From the NCBI GenBank assembly GCA_937880125.1, contig CALFLU010000051.1, positions 1-20,463 on the forward strand: 20,463 nt of DNA. The letters are read 5' to 3'. The DNA comes from an uncultured Eubacteriaceae bacterium (GTDB taxonomy: Bacteria > Bacillota > Clostridia > Eubacteriales > UBA1433). Both the position numbers and the translations under genes were made by a program. Position 1 is the stretch's first letter; each line of letters begins with the position of its first letter. The notes under the pieces were generated by a model. The model saw only the letters and a program-made list of their open reading frames with translations. It was not told where the DNA came from and searched no databases. This document shows positions 1 through 6,906 of this stretch, in pieces.

Positions 1-825
1 ATAGACCTCAGGCATGCCGCCCATGATCAAAAGGCACACGCCACTGAGCATGATGACGTTGAGAACATAACCGAAAATAACGGCGCCTTTTGTTTCGCGT
101 TTCGATTTTGCGCCTTTGAAAGAAGAGGACATACCTGCAACGATGGTCATTTGGAATCCCGCATAGGTCAGTGCCCACAGCAGTGAGTTGCCCAAGTTGG
201 CGGGAGTGGTGCCCAGCGCGCCTGTAACGCCCCATTTGGAGGCTTCGGGGTTTACGTATCTAGTAGAGATGAGATAAGAAATGTTGTCACCGAATTTGAT
301 AATGCCCGCAATGACGATAATGAGCATAATTACGATGATGCCTACGGTCATTGCCATTGCGCTGGCACGCACAACTTTTTCACCAAAGATGCAAAGCATG
401 GTTACGACGACAAACATAAACACAGAACCAACCCACATGGGCAGCCCAAATTGCTGATTGCCCAGTGTTGCCCCTGCAGAGATGCAGGCAGCGGTGGCTG
501 CGATGGTGCCGATGACAATACTGATTTCCAGAAAAATCCACCAAACCGACTGCACCGGTTTGTAGGCTTCCAAAGACCAGTCGTGATAATTCCATTTATC
601 GGTTTGTCTTGCCGTTTCACAAGCTACGTAGTAGGTGACGGCGATAACAAAAATGGTGAGGAGGGGAAACAAAAATCCATACCAGCCATGGTTGACAAAG
701 TATTGCAATTCTTGCGTACCCGAGGCAAAACCTGCGCCGCAATGTGTAGAGAACCATACCGCCGCTGCGCCAATGCTGACGCTGGTAAACATTTTGCCTT
801 TGTTTTGAACTTTTGCAGTTTCCAT
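1..825 (-). CDS. YkvI-family membrane transporter, partial (C-terminus beyond left edge)
   Basis: The frame is open from an ATG at 825 to base 1 (275 codons), so the gene is truncated by the window edge. Residues 12-45 carry the motif GAGFASGTQELQYF in a first membrane segment, typical of the YkvI group (COG3949) of the LeuT/APC-like fold. At least seven further hydrophobic segments follow. A hand alignment with the neighbouring gene at 1356-2561 gives roughly 70% identity over 265 residues, so the two are tandem paralogues. The start is supported by AAAGGAGAG seven bases upstream. Family members are poorly characterised; transport of an amino acid or small organic solute driven by an ion gradient is inferred from the fold. 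The substrate is unknown. The gene has its own upstream region of more than 400 nt and follows a strong terminator, so it is probably transcribed separately. Confidence 0.85.
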   Translation of the reverse strand, partial: METAKVQNKGKMFTSVSIGAAAVWFSTHCGAGFASGTQELQYFVNHGWYGFLFPLLTIFVIAVTYYVACETARQTDKWNYHDWSLEAYKPVQSVWWIFLEISIVIGTIAATAACISAGATLGNQQFGLPMWVGSVFMFVVVTMLCIFGEKVVRASAMAMTVGIIVIMLIIVIAGIIKFGDNISYLISTRYVNPEASKWGVTGALGTTPANLGNSLLWALTYAGFQMTIVAGMSSSFKGAKSKRETKGAVIFGYVLNVIMLSGVCLLIMGGMPEVY

Positions 826-1247
826 GAGATTCTCTCCTTTTATTGTGGTTTTTCCATTTCGATCCAATTGCAGGGATTATTTTAAATGCAGACAAAATAC
901 CCGGTTAAAGCTGCGAAATCTTTATCTTAAGAATATTTAAACCAAAGGTTATTAGGGCTGTTTCGCCCCTTTTCGGATATTTGTGAATGTCAAAACGACA
1001 AGGAACAGTATTCACCTCCTTATTGATAAGTATAAAGATATCCCTACGGATGAAATGGTTTTCATAATAATAAAGACAGTCTATATAGGTAGTCTTAAAA
1101 GAGAATTAAATTTAATGTAGCTTTAAGATAACGATTCAAAGGTTAAATAATAATGCACAGATAAGAATATCAAAGCATAAGTGTTTATAGGTGATTCAAT
1201 AAAAAACGGCGATGAAGGGAAGTGAAGACGGTCCGAAAAGAAGCTGT
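826..1247. other. Long AT-rich intergenic region upstream of the partial transporter
   Basis: No convincing gene is present on either strand. On the minus strand it should hold the promoter and leader of the partial transporter. I could not pick a single convincing -35/-10 pair. It contains an imperfect 24-bp palindrome (1073-1096) and an orphan, near-perfect Shine-Dalgarno on the minus strand (1012-1020). I looked for ykkC, glycine, preQ1 and T-box signatures and found none. Confidence 0.6.
1073..1096. promoter_or_regulatory. Imperfect palindrome, candidate operator
   Basis: The pattern is AAGAC-N3-CTATATAG-N3-GTCTT, symmetric around 1084/1085 with 9 of 12 base pairs per half matching. It lies about 250 bp upstream of the partial transporter start. 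A two-fold symmetric site of this size is what a dimeric wHTH repressor would bind. Which regulator uses it is not known. Confidence 0.35.
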
Positions 1248-1301
1248 TTTAAGCAAGAAAAATGCTCCGGGTAAGAGGACGGAGCATTTTTCTTGCTTAA
1301 A
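1248..1301 (-). terminator. Bidirectional-looking intrinsic terminator after the second transporter
   Basis: The two arms (1248-1268 and 1281-1301) form a perfect 21-bp inverted repeat around a 12-nt loop, with A5/T5 runs inside the arms. The element starts about 55 nt past the stop codon of the minus-strand transporter and separates it from its paralogue. The stem is unusually long and perfect for a simple terminator. Confidence 0.85.
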
Positions 1302-1355
1302 TGTTAGAGAGAAATGTATATATATTAAGCAATCGACGAATAGAGTAATTCTTAT

Positions 1356-2561
1356 TTATGAACGAATAGTCGTTGTTTCTTTTGCTGCATTGTCTCGCGC
1401 TTTGATATTTTTAAAGCCGAGGAACCACAGTGGCAAAATAACAAAGAACCAGTTGAGAATACCGAGGTATTTATAAGCCACGGCAACAACCCACATCAAG
1501 CCCAAGAGAGATACTGCCCAGCAAACGCCGATGGAAATAATACTCAAGAGGGCTTTGCGGCCGATTTCGTTTTTGATGCCCTTAAACAGATAGGGATTGA
1601 GTCTTTCTACGAGGCCGAAAACCAATCCGACGCCGGTGGTTACCAGTGCCAAGAAAAGCATAATCGGATAAAGGAATGTCAAAATCGGCATTTCAAGTTG
1701 GTTGACCATGAAGAGTGTCGGCAGTGTTTTGGCGGCTTCATCTTGCCAAATTCCGGGCATGCCGGCAAGAAGCAAGAATGTTACCCCTGAGAGCATAACG
1801 GCATTGAGGATAAAGCCGAGGACAGCAAAACCTTTGGATTCTTTTTTCGATTTTGCGCCTTGAAAGGATGCGGCCGAAGCGCCGATGATACCCATTTGAA
1901 ACCCTGCATAGGTCAGTGCCCACAACAGCGAGTTGCCCAAGTTTGCCGGCACGGTGTCGCTGGCGCCCGTAACGCTCCACTTGGCAGCGTCAGGGTTTGT
2001 AAATCTTTCAGAGAAGAGACGCGCAATGTCCGGTGCAAATTTGATGAGCCCTGCGATTAAAACAAGTAAAACGATGGCGATGATGCCCACCGTCATAATC
2101 ATAGCGTTGTTTCGAACGACTTTTGCGCCGAAAATGCTCAAAACCGTGATAATGGCAAACATCAACAGCGAGCCCACGATCGGCGGCCAGCCAAATTGTT
2201 GTGTGCCAAGGCTTGCGCCTGCTGCGATAACCGCAGCGGTGGCGGCAATAACCGTCAAAGCAATTGAAATATCAATAAAGATACTGCCTACAAAGCCAAT
2301 GGGCTTATAAGCTTCTTTTGACCATGCATGATAGTCATATTTATTGATTTGACGTGCGGTTTCTACACCTACATAATAGGTCAAAGCAATAATGAAAATG
2401 GTTAGAATCGGAAACAGCGGGCCCCACCAACCATGGTTTGCAAAATACTGCAGTTCTTGTGTGCCCGAGGCAAAACCTGCACCGCAGTGTGTTGAAAACC
2501 ATACCGTGGCTGCGCCGACGCTGACCGAGGTAAACATCTTATCTTTTTTTACAGTTTCCAT
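1356..2561 (-). CDS. YkvI-family membrane transporter
   Basis: A 401-residue, very hydrophobic protein with about ten to twelve membrane segments. Residues 9-45 carry the N-terminal GAGFASGTQELQYF signature of the YkvI/COG3949 group, a LeuT-like fold in which the first helix is broken at the glycines. The Gly/Ala-rich segment near residues 200-235 (PANLGNSLLWALTYAGFQ) is shared almost unchanged with the paralogue at 1-825. The length is normal for the family and the protein looks intact. The ATG at 2561 is forced by an in-frame TGA two codons upstream, but the GGAGG lies about 14 nt away, longer than usual. It has a strong own promoter (2725-2753) and a leader of about 150 nt. The substrate is unknown; proximity to hydroxy-acid genes suggests an organic or amino acid, by inference only. 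Confidence 0.88.
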   Translation of the reverse strand: METVKKDKMFTSVSVGAATVWFSTHCGAGFASGTQELQYFANHGWWGPLFPILTIFIIALTYYVGVETARQINKYDYHAWSKEAYKPIGFVGSIFIDISIALTVIAATAAVIAAGASLGTQQFGWPPIVGSLLMFAIITVLSIFGAKVVRNNAMIMTVGIIAIVLLVLIAGLIKFAPDIARLFSERFTNPDAAKWSVTGASDTVPANLGNSLLWALTYAGFQMGIIGASAASFQGAKSKKESKGFAVLGFILNAVMLSGVTFLLLAGMPGIWQDEAAKTLPTLFMVNQLEMPILTFLYPIMLFLALVTTGVGLVFGLVERLNPYLFKGIKNEIGRKALLSIISIGVCWAVSLLGLMWVVAVAYKYLGILNWFFVILPLWFLGFKNIKARDNAAKETTTIRS

Positions 2562-2607
2562 AAATCAGTTCTTTTCCTCCTTAATTATTATGGATGGTAT
2601 AAGACTG

Positions 2608-2709
2608 TTACGCATGCAAAACCGTGAAATAGATAATCAATTGCTTTTTCTCTCAAAACAAAAATACTCTGCCATAAAATTGCGTATAGATGTTGTTTTG
2701 CCTGCGTAA
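2608..2709 (-). repeat. Long-range inverted repeat in the transporter 5' leader
   Basis: On the plus strand TTACGCATGCAAAAC (2608-2622) and GTTTTGCCTGCGTAA (2695-2709) are inverted copies of 15 nt with one mismatch, 72 nt apart. Both arms lie downstream of the minus-strand promoter, so they would pair in the mRNA of the 1356-2561 transporter, or act as two operators 87 bp apart. Confidence 0.6.
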
Positions 2710-2724
2710 TCACTTTACCCGCCC

Positions 2725-2753
2725 AGTATAGGGGACAGAGAAGGTCTTTTCAA
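2725..2753 (-). promoter_or_regulatory. Promoter of the second YkvI-type transporter
   Basis: Minus strand TTGAAA (2753-2748), 17-bp spacer, TATACT (2730-2725). The expected start of transcription is near 2718, giving a leader of about 155 nt. Confidence 0.7.
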
Positions 2754-2875
2754 AAAAAGTCCCATAAGGGCAAAAAAAGAGTAAAAAAACCATGGGGCAG
2801 GCAAAGTCTGATTCAAAAAAAAATCAATTGAAAACAGAGATAAAAAACATAAAAGACAAAAAAAGGCAATGAATA

Positions 2876-2907
2876 ATGCTATACAAATTACAGATTTATG
2901 CTATAAT
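2876..2907 (+). promoter_or_regulatory. Extended -10 promoter of the tandem regulator with an 8-bp direct repeat
   Basis: TGC-TATAAT lies at 2899-2907 with no good -35. The octamer ATGCTATA occurs at 2876-2883 and again at 2898-2905, exactly 22 bp (about two helical turns) apart, the second copy overlapping the -10. This geometry suits an autorepressor that reads two half-sites on one face of the helix. Confidence 0.55.
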
Positions 2908-2930
2908 GAACCGAGAAATCTTAATAAAAT

Positions 2931-2942
2931 CTTAAATTTAAG
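2931..2942. promoter_or_regulatory. Perfect 12-bp palindrome in the regulator leader
   Basis: CTTAAATTTAAG is self-complementary and lies 14 bp before the regulator ATG, downstream of the -10. It could be an operator half-pair, but AT-rich palindromes of this length also occur by chance. Confidence 0.3.
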
Positions 2943-2956
2943 AGACGAGTACAATT

Positions 2957-4405
2957 ATGGATATAAAAAAGGCGTTGGAAAAGAAAATACAGGCAAATCC
3001 CTTTCAATCTTTGAGTGCCGCATTATACGAAATTTTGCTGAATATGATTGTGCGCTTTCACCTGCCGCCCCATGCGATGATCTCGGTAAAAAAGATAGCC
3101 GATACATGCCAAATCAGCAAAACGCCGGTAAAAAATGCCGTGGATTGGCTGGAGAAAGAGGGCTTTGTTTATAAAATAAAAAACAAAGGCGCCTTTGTTG
3201 CGCCCTTTGACTATGCAGACTATGCCAACGGGCATCATCTGCGCACGGCACTGGAAATCGCTGCGGCAAAAAAAGCGGGGTTGTTGATGGAAGAGACAGA
3301 CCATGCGCAGCTGCACAGAGCCGCAAAGGAAATTGAGCAGGCCTATGCGCAAAAGGATATTGCGAAGATTTATGCCCTTGAGCAAAATTTTCATTTTGCC
3401 ATTGTCGCCCATGCTCGCAATCCGCATATGATCGAAGCTTACAAAGAGCTGCTGGTTCGCCTGCATCGTCTGAATTTTTATTTGGAAATTGACCCGAACA
3501 CGATTAAAGATTTAAATGAACAGCACTTTGAGATTTGCGATGCGCTGAAGAGCGGAGATGATAAATTGATTCAATCGGCCGTCGACAGGCACCGCAAGTT
3601 GTTTCCGATTGATTACAAAAAAGCGATGCGTGGTGACGAACAAGAACAAAAAACGATACATGAGGCAAATGAGAGCAAGACCGAAAACGTAGCATCGAAG
3701 AAAAGTGCAAAAGAGAAAGAAATAAAAGAAAATAAACAGAAGCTTTCCGATGACATTTGTGATATGCTGATAGAGGACATTACTTCTTTGCGGCTTAAGC
3801 CCGATACGCGGCTGAACATGACGCAATTGGCCGAAGAAATGGGTGTGAGCATAACACCTGTGCGAGAAGCGATTACAAAATTGCAAAAATTGGGTTTGGT
3901 GGATACCAAATACCACAAACAGGCCACGGTGGGTATATGTGACTACAATGACTATGTGAAGCTGCAGGAGTTTCGTATGTTGTTGGAAGCAGAGGCGGCA
4001 AAGCATGCAGCACAGAAGATGAGCGAAGAAGACCATAGACACCTGCAGGATCTGGCGCAAAAGCTGGAAGAAGCCTACCGGCGCAACGCGCGGAAAAAAG
4101 ATAGTGAAAAAGTTGTGGTGACCCAAGAAGACATTGATTTTCACAGCTTTGTGATTTTGTGCTCTCACAACCCCTACATCATTGAGCAATACCGAAAAAT
4201 CAAACCGAAATTGTTGTTTTTCAGGCAATATGCAGCGATAAACGAAAAAACCATTTCGGTTCCCCAAGAACATTTTGTGCTGTGCTATGCGCTAAAGACG
4301 CGCGATGCCGCTTTTGCGGCAGAAGCTTTTTTGCATCACGGGCAGGCCAGCGAATTTGGCAAAAGTGAACACGAAAAAGCCGAGAAAAGACGAAATATTT
4401 CCTAA
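2957..4405 (+). CDS. Tandem (single-chain) GntR/FCD-family transcriptional regulator
   Basis: The 482 residues contain two complete FadR-type repressors in one chain. Unit 1 has a winged HTH at about 18-84 (recognition stretch SKTPVKNAV, 54-62) and an FCD ligand domain at about 90-222 with candidate metal ligands E142, H146, H190 and H212. A Lys/Glu-rich linker spans about 224-262. Unit 2 has a winged HTH at about 264-328 (SITPVREAI, 298-306) and an FCD domain at about 332-465 with D392, H396, H439 and H461. The His spacings in the two FCD domains are nearly identical (44/22 and 43/22). Normal FCD regulators are about 220-250 residues and act as homodimers, so this protein is equivalent to a fused dimer. 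There is no frame break between the halves. The ribosome site (GAGACGAG) is weak. FCD regulators usually sense carboxylic acids, which fits the hydroxy-acid genes just downstream. Confidence 0.9.
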   Translation: MDIKKALEKKIQANPFQSLSAALYEILLNMIVRFHLPPHAMISVKKIADTCQISKTPVKNAVDWLEKEGFVYKIKNKGAFVAPFDYADYANGHHLRTALEIAAAKKAGLLMEETDHAQLHRAAKEIEQAYAQKDIAKIYALEQNFHFAIVAHARNPHMIEAYKELLVRLHRLNFYLEIDPNTIKDLNEQHFEICDALKSGDDKLIQSAVDRHRKLFPIDYKKAMRGDEQEQKTIHEANESKTENVASKKSAKEKEIKENKQKLSDDICDMLIEDITSLRLKPDTRLNMTQLAEEMGVSITPVREAITKLQKLGLVDTKYHKQATVGICDYNDYVKLQEFRMLLEAEAAKHAAQKMSEEDHRHLQDLAQKLEEAYRRNARKKDSEKVVVTQEDIDFHSFVILCSHNPYIIEQYRKIKPKLLFFRQYAAINEKTISVPQEHFVLCYALKTRDAAFAAEAFLHHGQASEFGKSEHEKAEKRRNIS

Positions 4406-4471
4406 TCGGCACAGAGCCATGATTTGTTTGGTGCGTTGCGGGAAATAAAAATTATGTTATAGAGGAAAGAC

Positions 4472-5422
4472 ATGGAATTTCTGATCAAATTTGCGCCGTT
4501 TCTTTATGATGTGGTTTTACCCCTTTCTATTGGATATTTCTTGGTAAAATATACAAAACTGACAAAAAACAGTCTGGACTTTTTGTTCAGTATCAACTTA
4601 TGGATTCTCTATCCCCTTGCCTGTTTGTTTTCGGTATGGATACTCAGAATTGACCGCACCATCATTTGGCTGCCCGTTACCGGACTGTTGATGCAGATTA
4701 TTCCCATGCTCATTGCGCAAAAAACCGTAAAAAGATACAACTTCAACTATGCGCAACAGGGGAGCTATGCGCTGACGATGTCGCTGTTTAACGCGGGAAC
4801 GTTGGGTGCGCTCACGGCGTTTTTTATGCTGGGAGAGTTGGGATACGGCTACACCGGGGTTATTTTGGTATTGGGCAATATCTATATTTACGGATACTGT
4901 TTTCCCTTTGCGGGCAAATATCAAAGGCTTCATGAGGGCAAAACCGAAAAAGTTTCCATTTTCAAAAAGTTGTTTTCACTCAACCAGATGTCGCTTTATT
5001 TTACGATTTTGGGCATGGTGCTTGCGGCACTGCAAATTCCCCGACCCACAGCCGTGGACGGTTTTATCAAACCCATTGTGCACAGCGTGGCATGGACGGC
5101 CGCTATTCCCATTGGGGCGATGTTTGATTTTTCCAGAATCAAAGAATACCGTTTCGTGGCACGCGATGTCTCCATCGTCAAGTTTGTCGTCGTACCCATT
5201 GTGGTAACGGGTCTTTCGTTTTTGTTTGTCAAAGACACGATTATGTTAAAAACCATCTTTATCATCTCAGCATCTTCCGCCGCCAATGTGGCGATCATGG
5301 CATCCAAAATCTATAAATTGGAGCCGGAGATGTGCTTGAGTTCGTTTATTTATTCTACGATTATTTACCTTTTGGTGGTCGTTCCCGTATTTTTATTGAT
5401 TTTCAAATATATCTGGGTTTAG
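4472..5422 (+). CDS. AEC-family (auxin efflux carrier type) permease
   Basis: The protein has 316 residues and about ten membrane segments arranged as two five-helix halves around a charged loop near residues 148-165. The NAGTLGALTAFFMLGELGYG region (107-126) and the second-half SAANVAIMA stretch match the AEC family, which shares its fold with bile-acid sodium symporters. Characterised bacterial members move malate, malonate or related carboxylates (MdcF, MleP type). The start has a good GAGGAAAG site. It begins 66 bp after the regulator with no terminator between, so co-transcription is possible. It is upstream of the LarA/UxaA genes and is the likely carrier for their substrate; that role is inferred. 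Confidence 0.85.
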   Translation: MEFLIKFAPFLYDVVLPLSIGYFLVKYTKLTKNSLDFLFSINLWILYPLACLFSVWILRIDRTIIWLPVTGLLMQIIPMLIAQKTVKRYNFNYAQQGSYALTMSLFNAGTLGALTAFFMLGELGYGYTGVILVLGNIYIYGYCFPFAGKYQRLHEGKTEKVSIFKKLFSLNQMSLYFTILGMVLAALQIPRPTAVDGFIKPIVHSVAWTAAIPIGAMFDFSRIKEYRFVARDVSIVKFVVVPIVVTGLSFLFVKDTIMLKTIFIISASSAANVAIMASKIYKLEPEMCLSSFIYSTIIYLLVVVPVFLLIFKYIWV

Positions 5423-5515
5423 ACAGTGCGCGTTGGTTGCCTGCAAGGTGTTTTGCAGACAAATGGTGAGCGGCGTATTTTTGTGTCTGAAGATGAATTC
5501 GTTTGCAGGAAAGTG

Positions 5516-5544
5516 TTGGATTTTCACTTTAAAGCAGATATAAT
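5516..5544 (+). promoter_or_regulatory. Promoter of the LarA-UxaA operon
   Basis: TTGGAT (5516-5521), 17-bp spacer, TATAAT (5539-5544). Transcription should start near 5551, about 35 nt before the racemase ATG. A small CTGCAA/TTGCAG dyad at 5441-5458 lies upstream and has no T-run. Confidence 0.7.
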
Positions 5545-5571
5545 ATAAGGTACAGTAAAAGGGAGAAAAAA

Positions 5572-5589
5572 ATGGGAGGATTGCCATGA
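5572..5589 (+). other. Five-codon leader ORF overlapping the racemase start
   Basis: After GGGAG and six A's comes ATG-GGA-GGA-TTG-CCA-TGA, encoding MGGLP. Its TGA overlaps the racemase ATG as ATGA. The same GGGAGGA bases also form the ribosome site of the racemase. It may be a translational-coupling device or chance. Confidence 0.35.
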
Positions 5590-6863
5590 AGACAATCAAA
5601 ATGCCATATTATAAGTCGACAATGGATTTGCATGTCGACGAAAAAAACCTTGCTGCGGTGATTACCGCAAAAATCGACGAATACAAAAGCGGCGCAGGCG
5701 AAAAAGAATTGGTGCGCCAAGCGCTGGATAACCCCATTGGCACACCGCGGCTCAGCGAGCTTGCCAAGGGCAAAGAAAAAGTGGTGCTGGTGACCAGTGA
5801 TCACACCCGCGCCGTACCCAGCAAAATCACGCTGCCGATTTTGCTCAAAGAAATCCGCGACGGCAATAGCGAGGCGGATATTACAATCTTAATTGCCACG
5901 GGCTTGCACCGCCCCACGACGGTGGAGGAGCAAAAGGCGATGTTTGGCGAAGAAATCGTAAAAAACGAAGAAATCGTCATCAATGACGCCTTTGCCGATG
6001 AAGATTTTGTGCACATTTGTTCGCTGCCCTCCGGCGCCGACTTTAACGTACACAAATTGGCGGCAGAGTGTGATTTGTTGATTACGGAAGGCTTTATTGA
6101 ACCGCACTTTTTTGCGGGATTCTCCGGCGGACGCAAAAGCATTTTGCCGGGCATATGCTCTGCGGAAACGGTGAATGAAAACCACTCGTATAAAGCCATT
6201 GCCAGCCCTTACTCCACGGGCGGCGTGCTGCAGCGCAACCCCATTCACGAAGACATGGTGTTTGCGGCACGAAAAATGAACGTGCAGTTTACCTTTAACG
6301 TGGCGTTGGATGCGGATAAAAAAATTATTGCGGCCTTTGCCGGCGATTTGATTGAGTCGCATGAGGCGGGCTGTGAATGGATTCGCGCGCTGTCGCAGTG
6401 CGAGCCGGTGACGGGGGATATTGTCATTACCTCCAACGGCGGCTATCCGCTGGACCAAAACCTCTATCAGGCGCCCAAGGCCGTGTCCACCGCGCAGGTG
6501 TGTGCCGGAGACGACGGTGTCATCATCATATGCGCCTCCTGTGTGGACGGCATGGGCGGCACGCATTTTGCCGAGCTCATTACATCGGGCACGTTAGAAG
6601 AAATCGAAGAAAAGTTATCCAAAATTCCGCCGAAAGAGACCATTCCCGAACAGTGGTGTGTGCAAATATACAACCGCATTCTAAAAAAGCACCCGCTGAT
6701 TGTGGTTACGAACTATTTGGATCACGATTTGATTCGCAAGGCCAATATGCTTGCGGCGTCCGATGTCAACGAGGCGTTGGAAATGGCCTATGAAATCAAA
6801 GGCAAAGACGCCAGCGTTGTGGTGATACCGGACGGGGTGTCCGTGCTTGCGGTAAAAGAATAA
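5586..6863 (+). CDS. larA: LarA-type nickel-pincer (NPN) 2-hydroxyacid racemase/epimerase
   Basis: The 425-residue protein is full length against Lactiplantibacillus plantarum LarA (424). The key residues known for that enzyme sit at the same positions: D72 and R75 (SDHTR), H108 (ATGLHRPTT), H174 (EPHFFAGFSGGRK), K184, which forms the thioamide-type link to the NPN cofactor, H200 (Ni ligand), and Q295 and K298 (YQAPK). It should therefore interconvert the C2 stereoisomers of a 2-hydroxy acid by hydride transfer to the pincer cofactor. The superfamily includes lactate, malate and phenyllactate racemases and gluconate epimerases, so lactate is only one candidate. The cofactor genes larB, larC and larE are not in the window. 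Start chosen for GGGAGGA seven bases upstream. The following lyase genes argue for a substrate with a beta leaving group. Symbol given for family membership only. Confidence 0.92.
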   Translation: MKTIKMPYYKSTMDLHVDEKNLAAVITAKIDEYKSGAGEKELVRQALDNPIGTPRLSELAKGKEKVVLVTSDHTRAVPSKITLPILLKEIRDGNSEADITILIATGLHRPTTVEEQKAMFGEEIVKNEEIVINDAFADEDFVHICSLPSGADFNVHKLAAECDLLITEGFIEPHFFAGFSGGRKSILPGICSAETVNENHSYKAIASPYSTGGVLQRNPIHEDMVFAARKMNVQFTFNVALDADKKIIAAFAGDLIESHEAGCEWIRALSQCEPVTGDIVITSNGGYPLDQNLYQAPKAVSTAQVCAGDDGVIIICASCVDGMGGTHFAELITSGTLEEIEEKLSKIPPKETIPEQWCVQIYNRILKKHPLIVVTNYLDHDLIRKANMLAASDVNEALEMAYEIKGKDASVVVIPDGVSVLAVKE

Positions 6864-6906
6864 AAGCGAGAGTATATATAGTATATAAAAGAAAGGAAGC
6901 AGACAA

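Larger units (their letters stand above)
2562..2956. other. Divergent control region between transporter and tandem regulator
   Basis: The region holds no gene. It contains a minus-strand promoter for the transporter (2725-2753), a long-range inverted repeat in that transporter's leader (2608-2622 with 2695-2709), poly-A tracts at 2753-2865, and an extended -10 promoter with a direct repeat and a palindrome in front of the regulator (2876-2942). The arrangement fits control of both directions by the adjacent regulator, which is inference. Confidence 0.6.

Noticed and set aside
451..885. 144-codon plus-strand ORF
   Set aside because: It lies antisense to the conserved partial transporter, has no ribosome site, and its product has no recognisable features.
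826..1247. Riboswitch upstream of the partial transporter
   Set aside because: I compared by eye with ykkC/guanidine, glycine, preQ1 and T-box signatures and found no conserved core; a covariance-model scan would be decisive.
1248..1301. Perfect 21-bp inverted repeat as a miniature mobile element
   Set aside because: Only one copy is seen, there is no target-site duplication, and its position after a stop codon with T-runs is explained by a terminator.
3512..4273. 253-codon minus-strand ORF
   Set aside because: It is the antisense shadow of the tandem regulator, whose domains are unmistakable on the plus strand; Phe/His-rich composition is typical of such a shadow.
5889..6566. 225-codon minus-strand ORF
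   Set aside because: Antisense to larA, no ribosome site, no family motifs.
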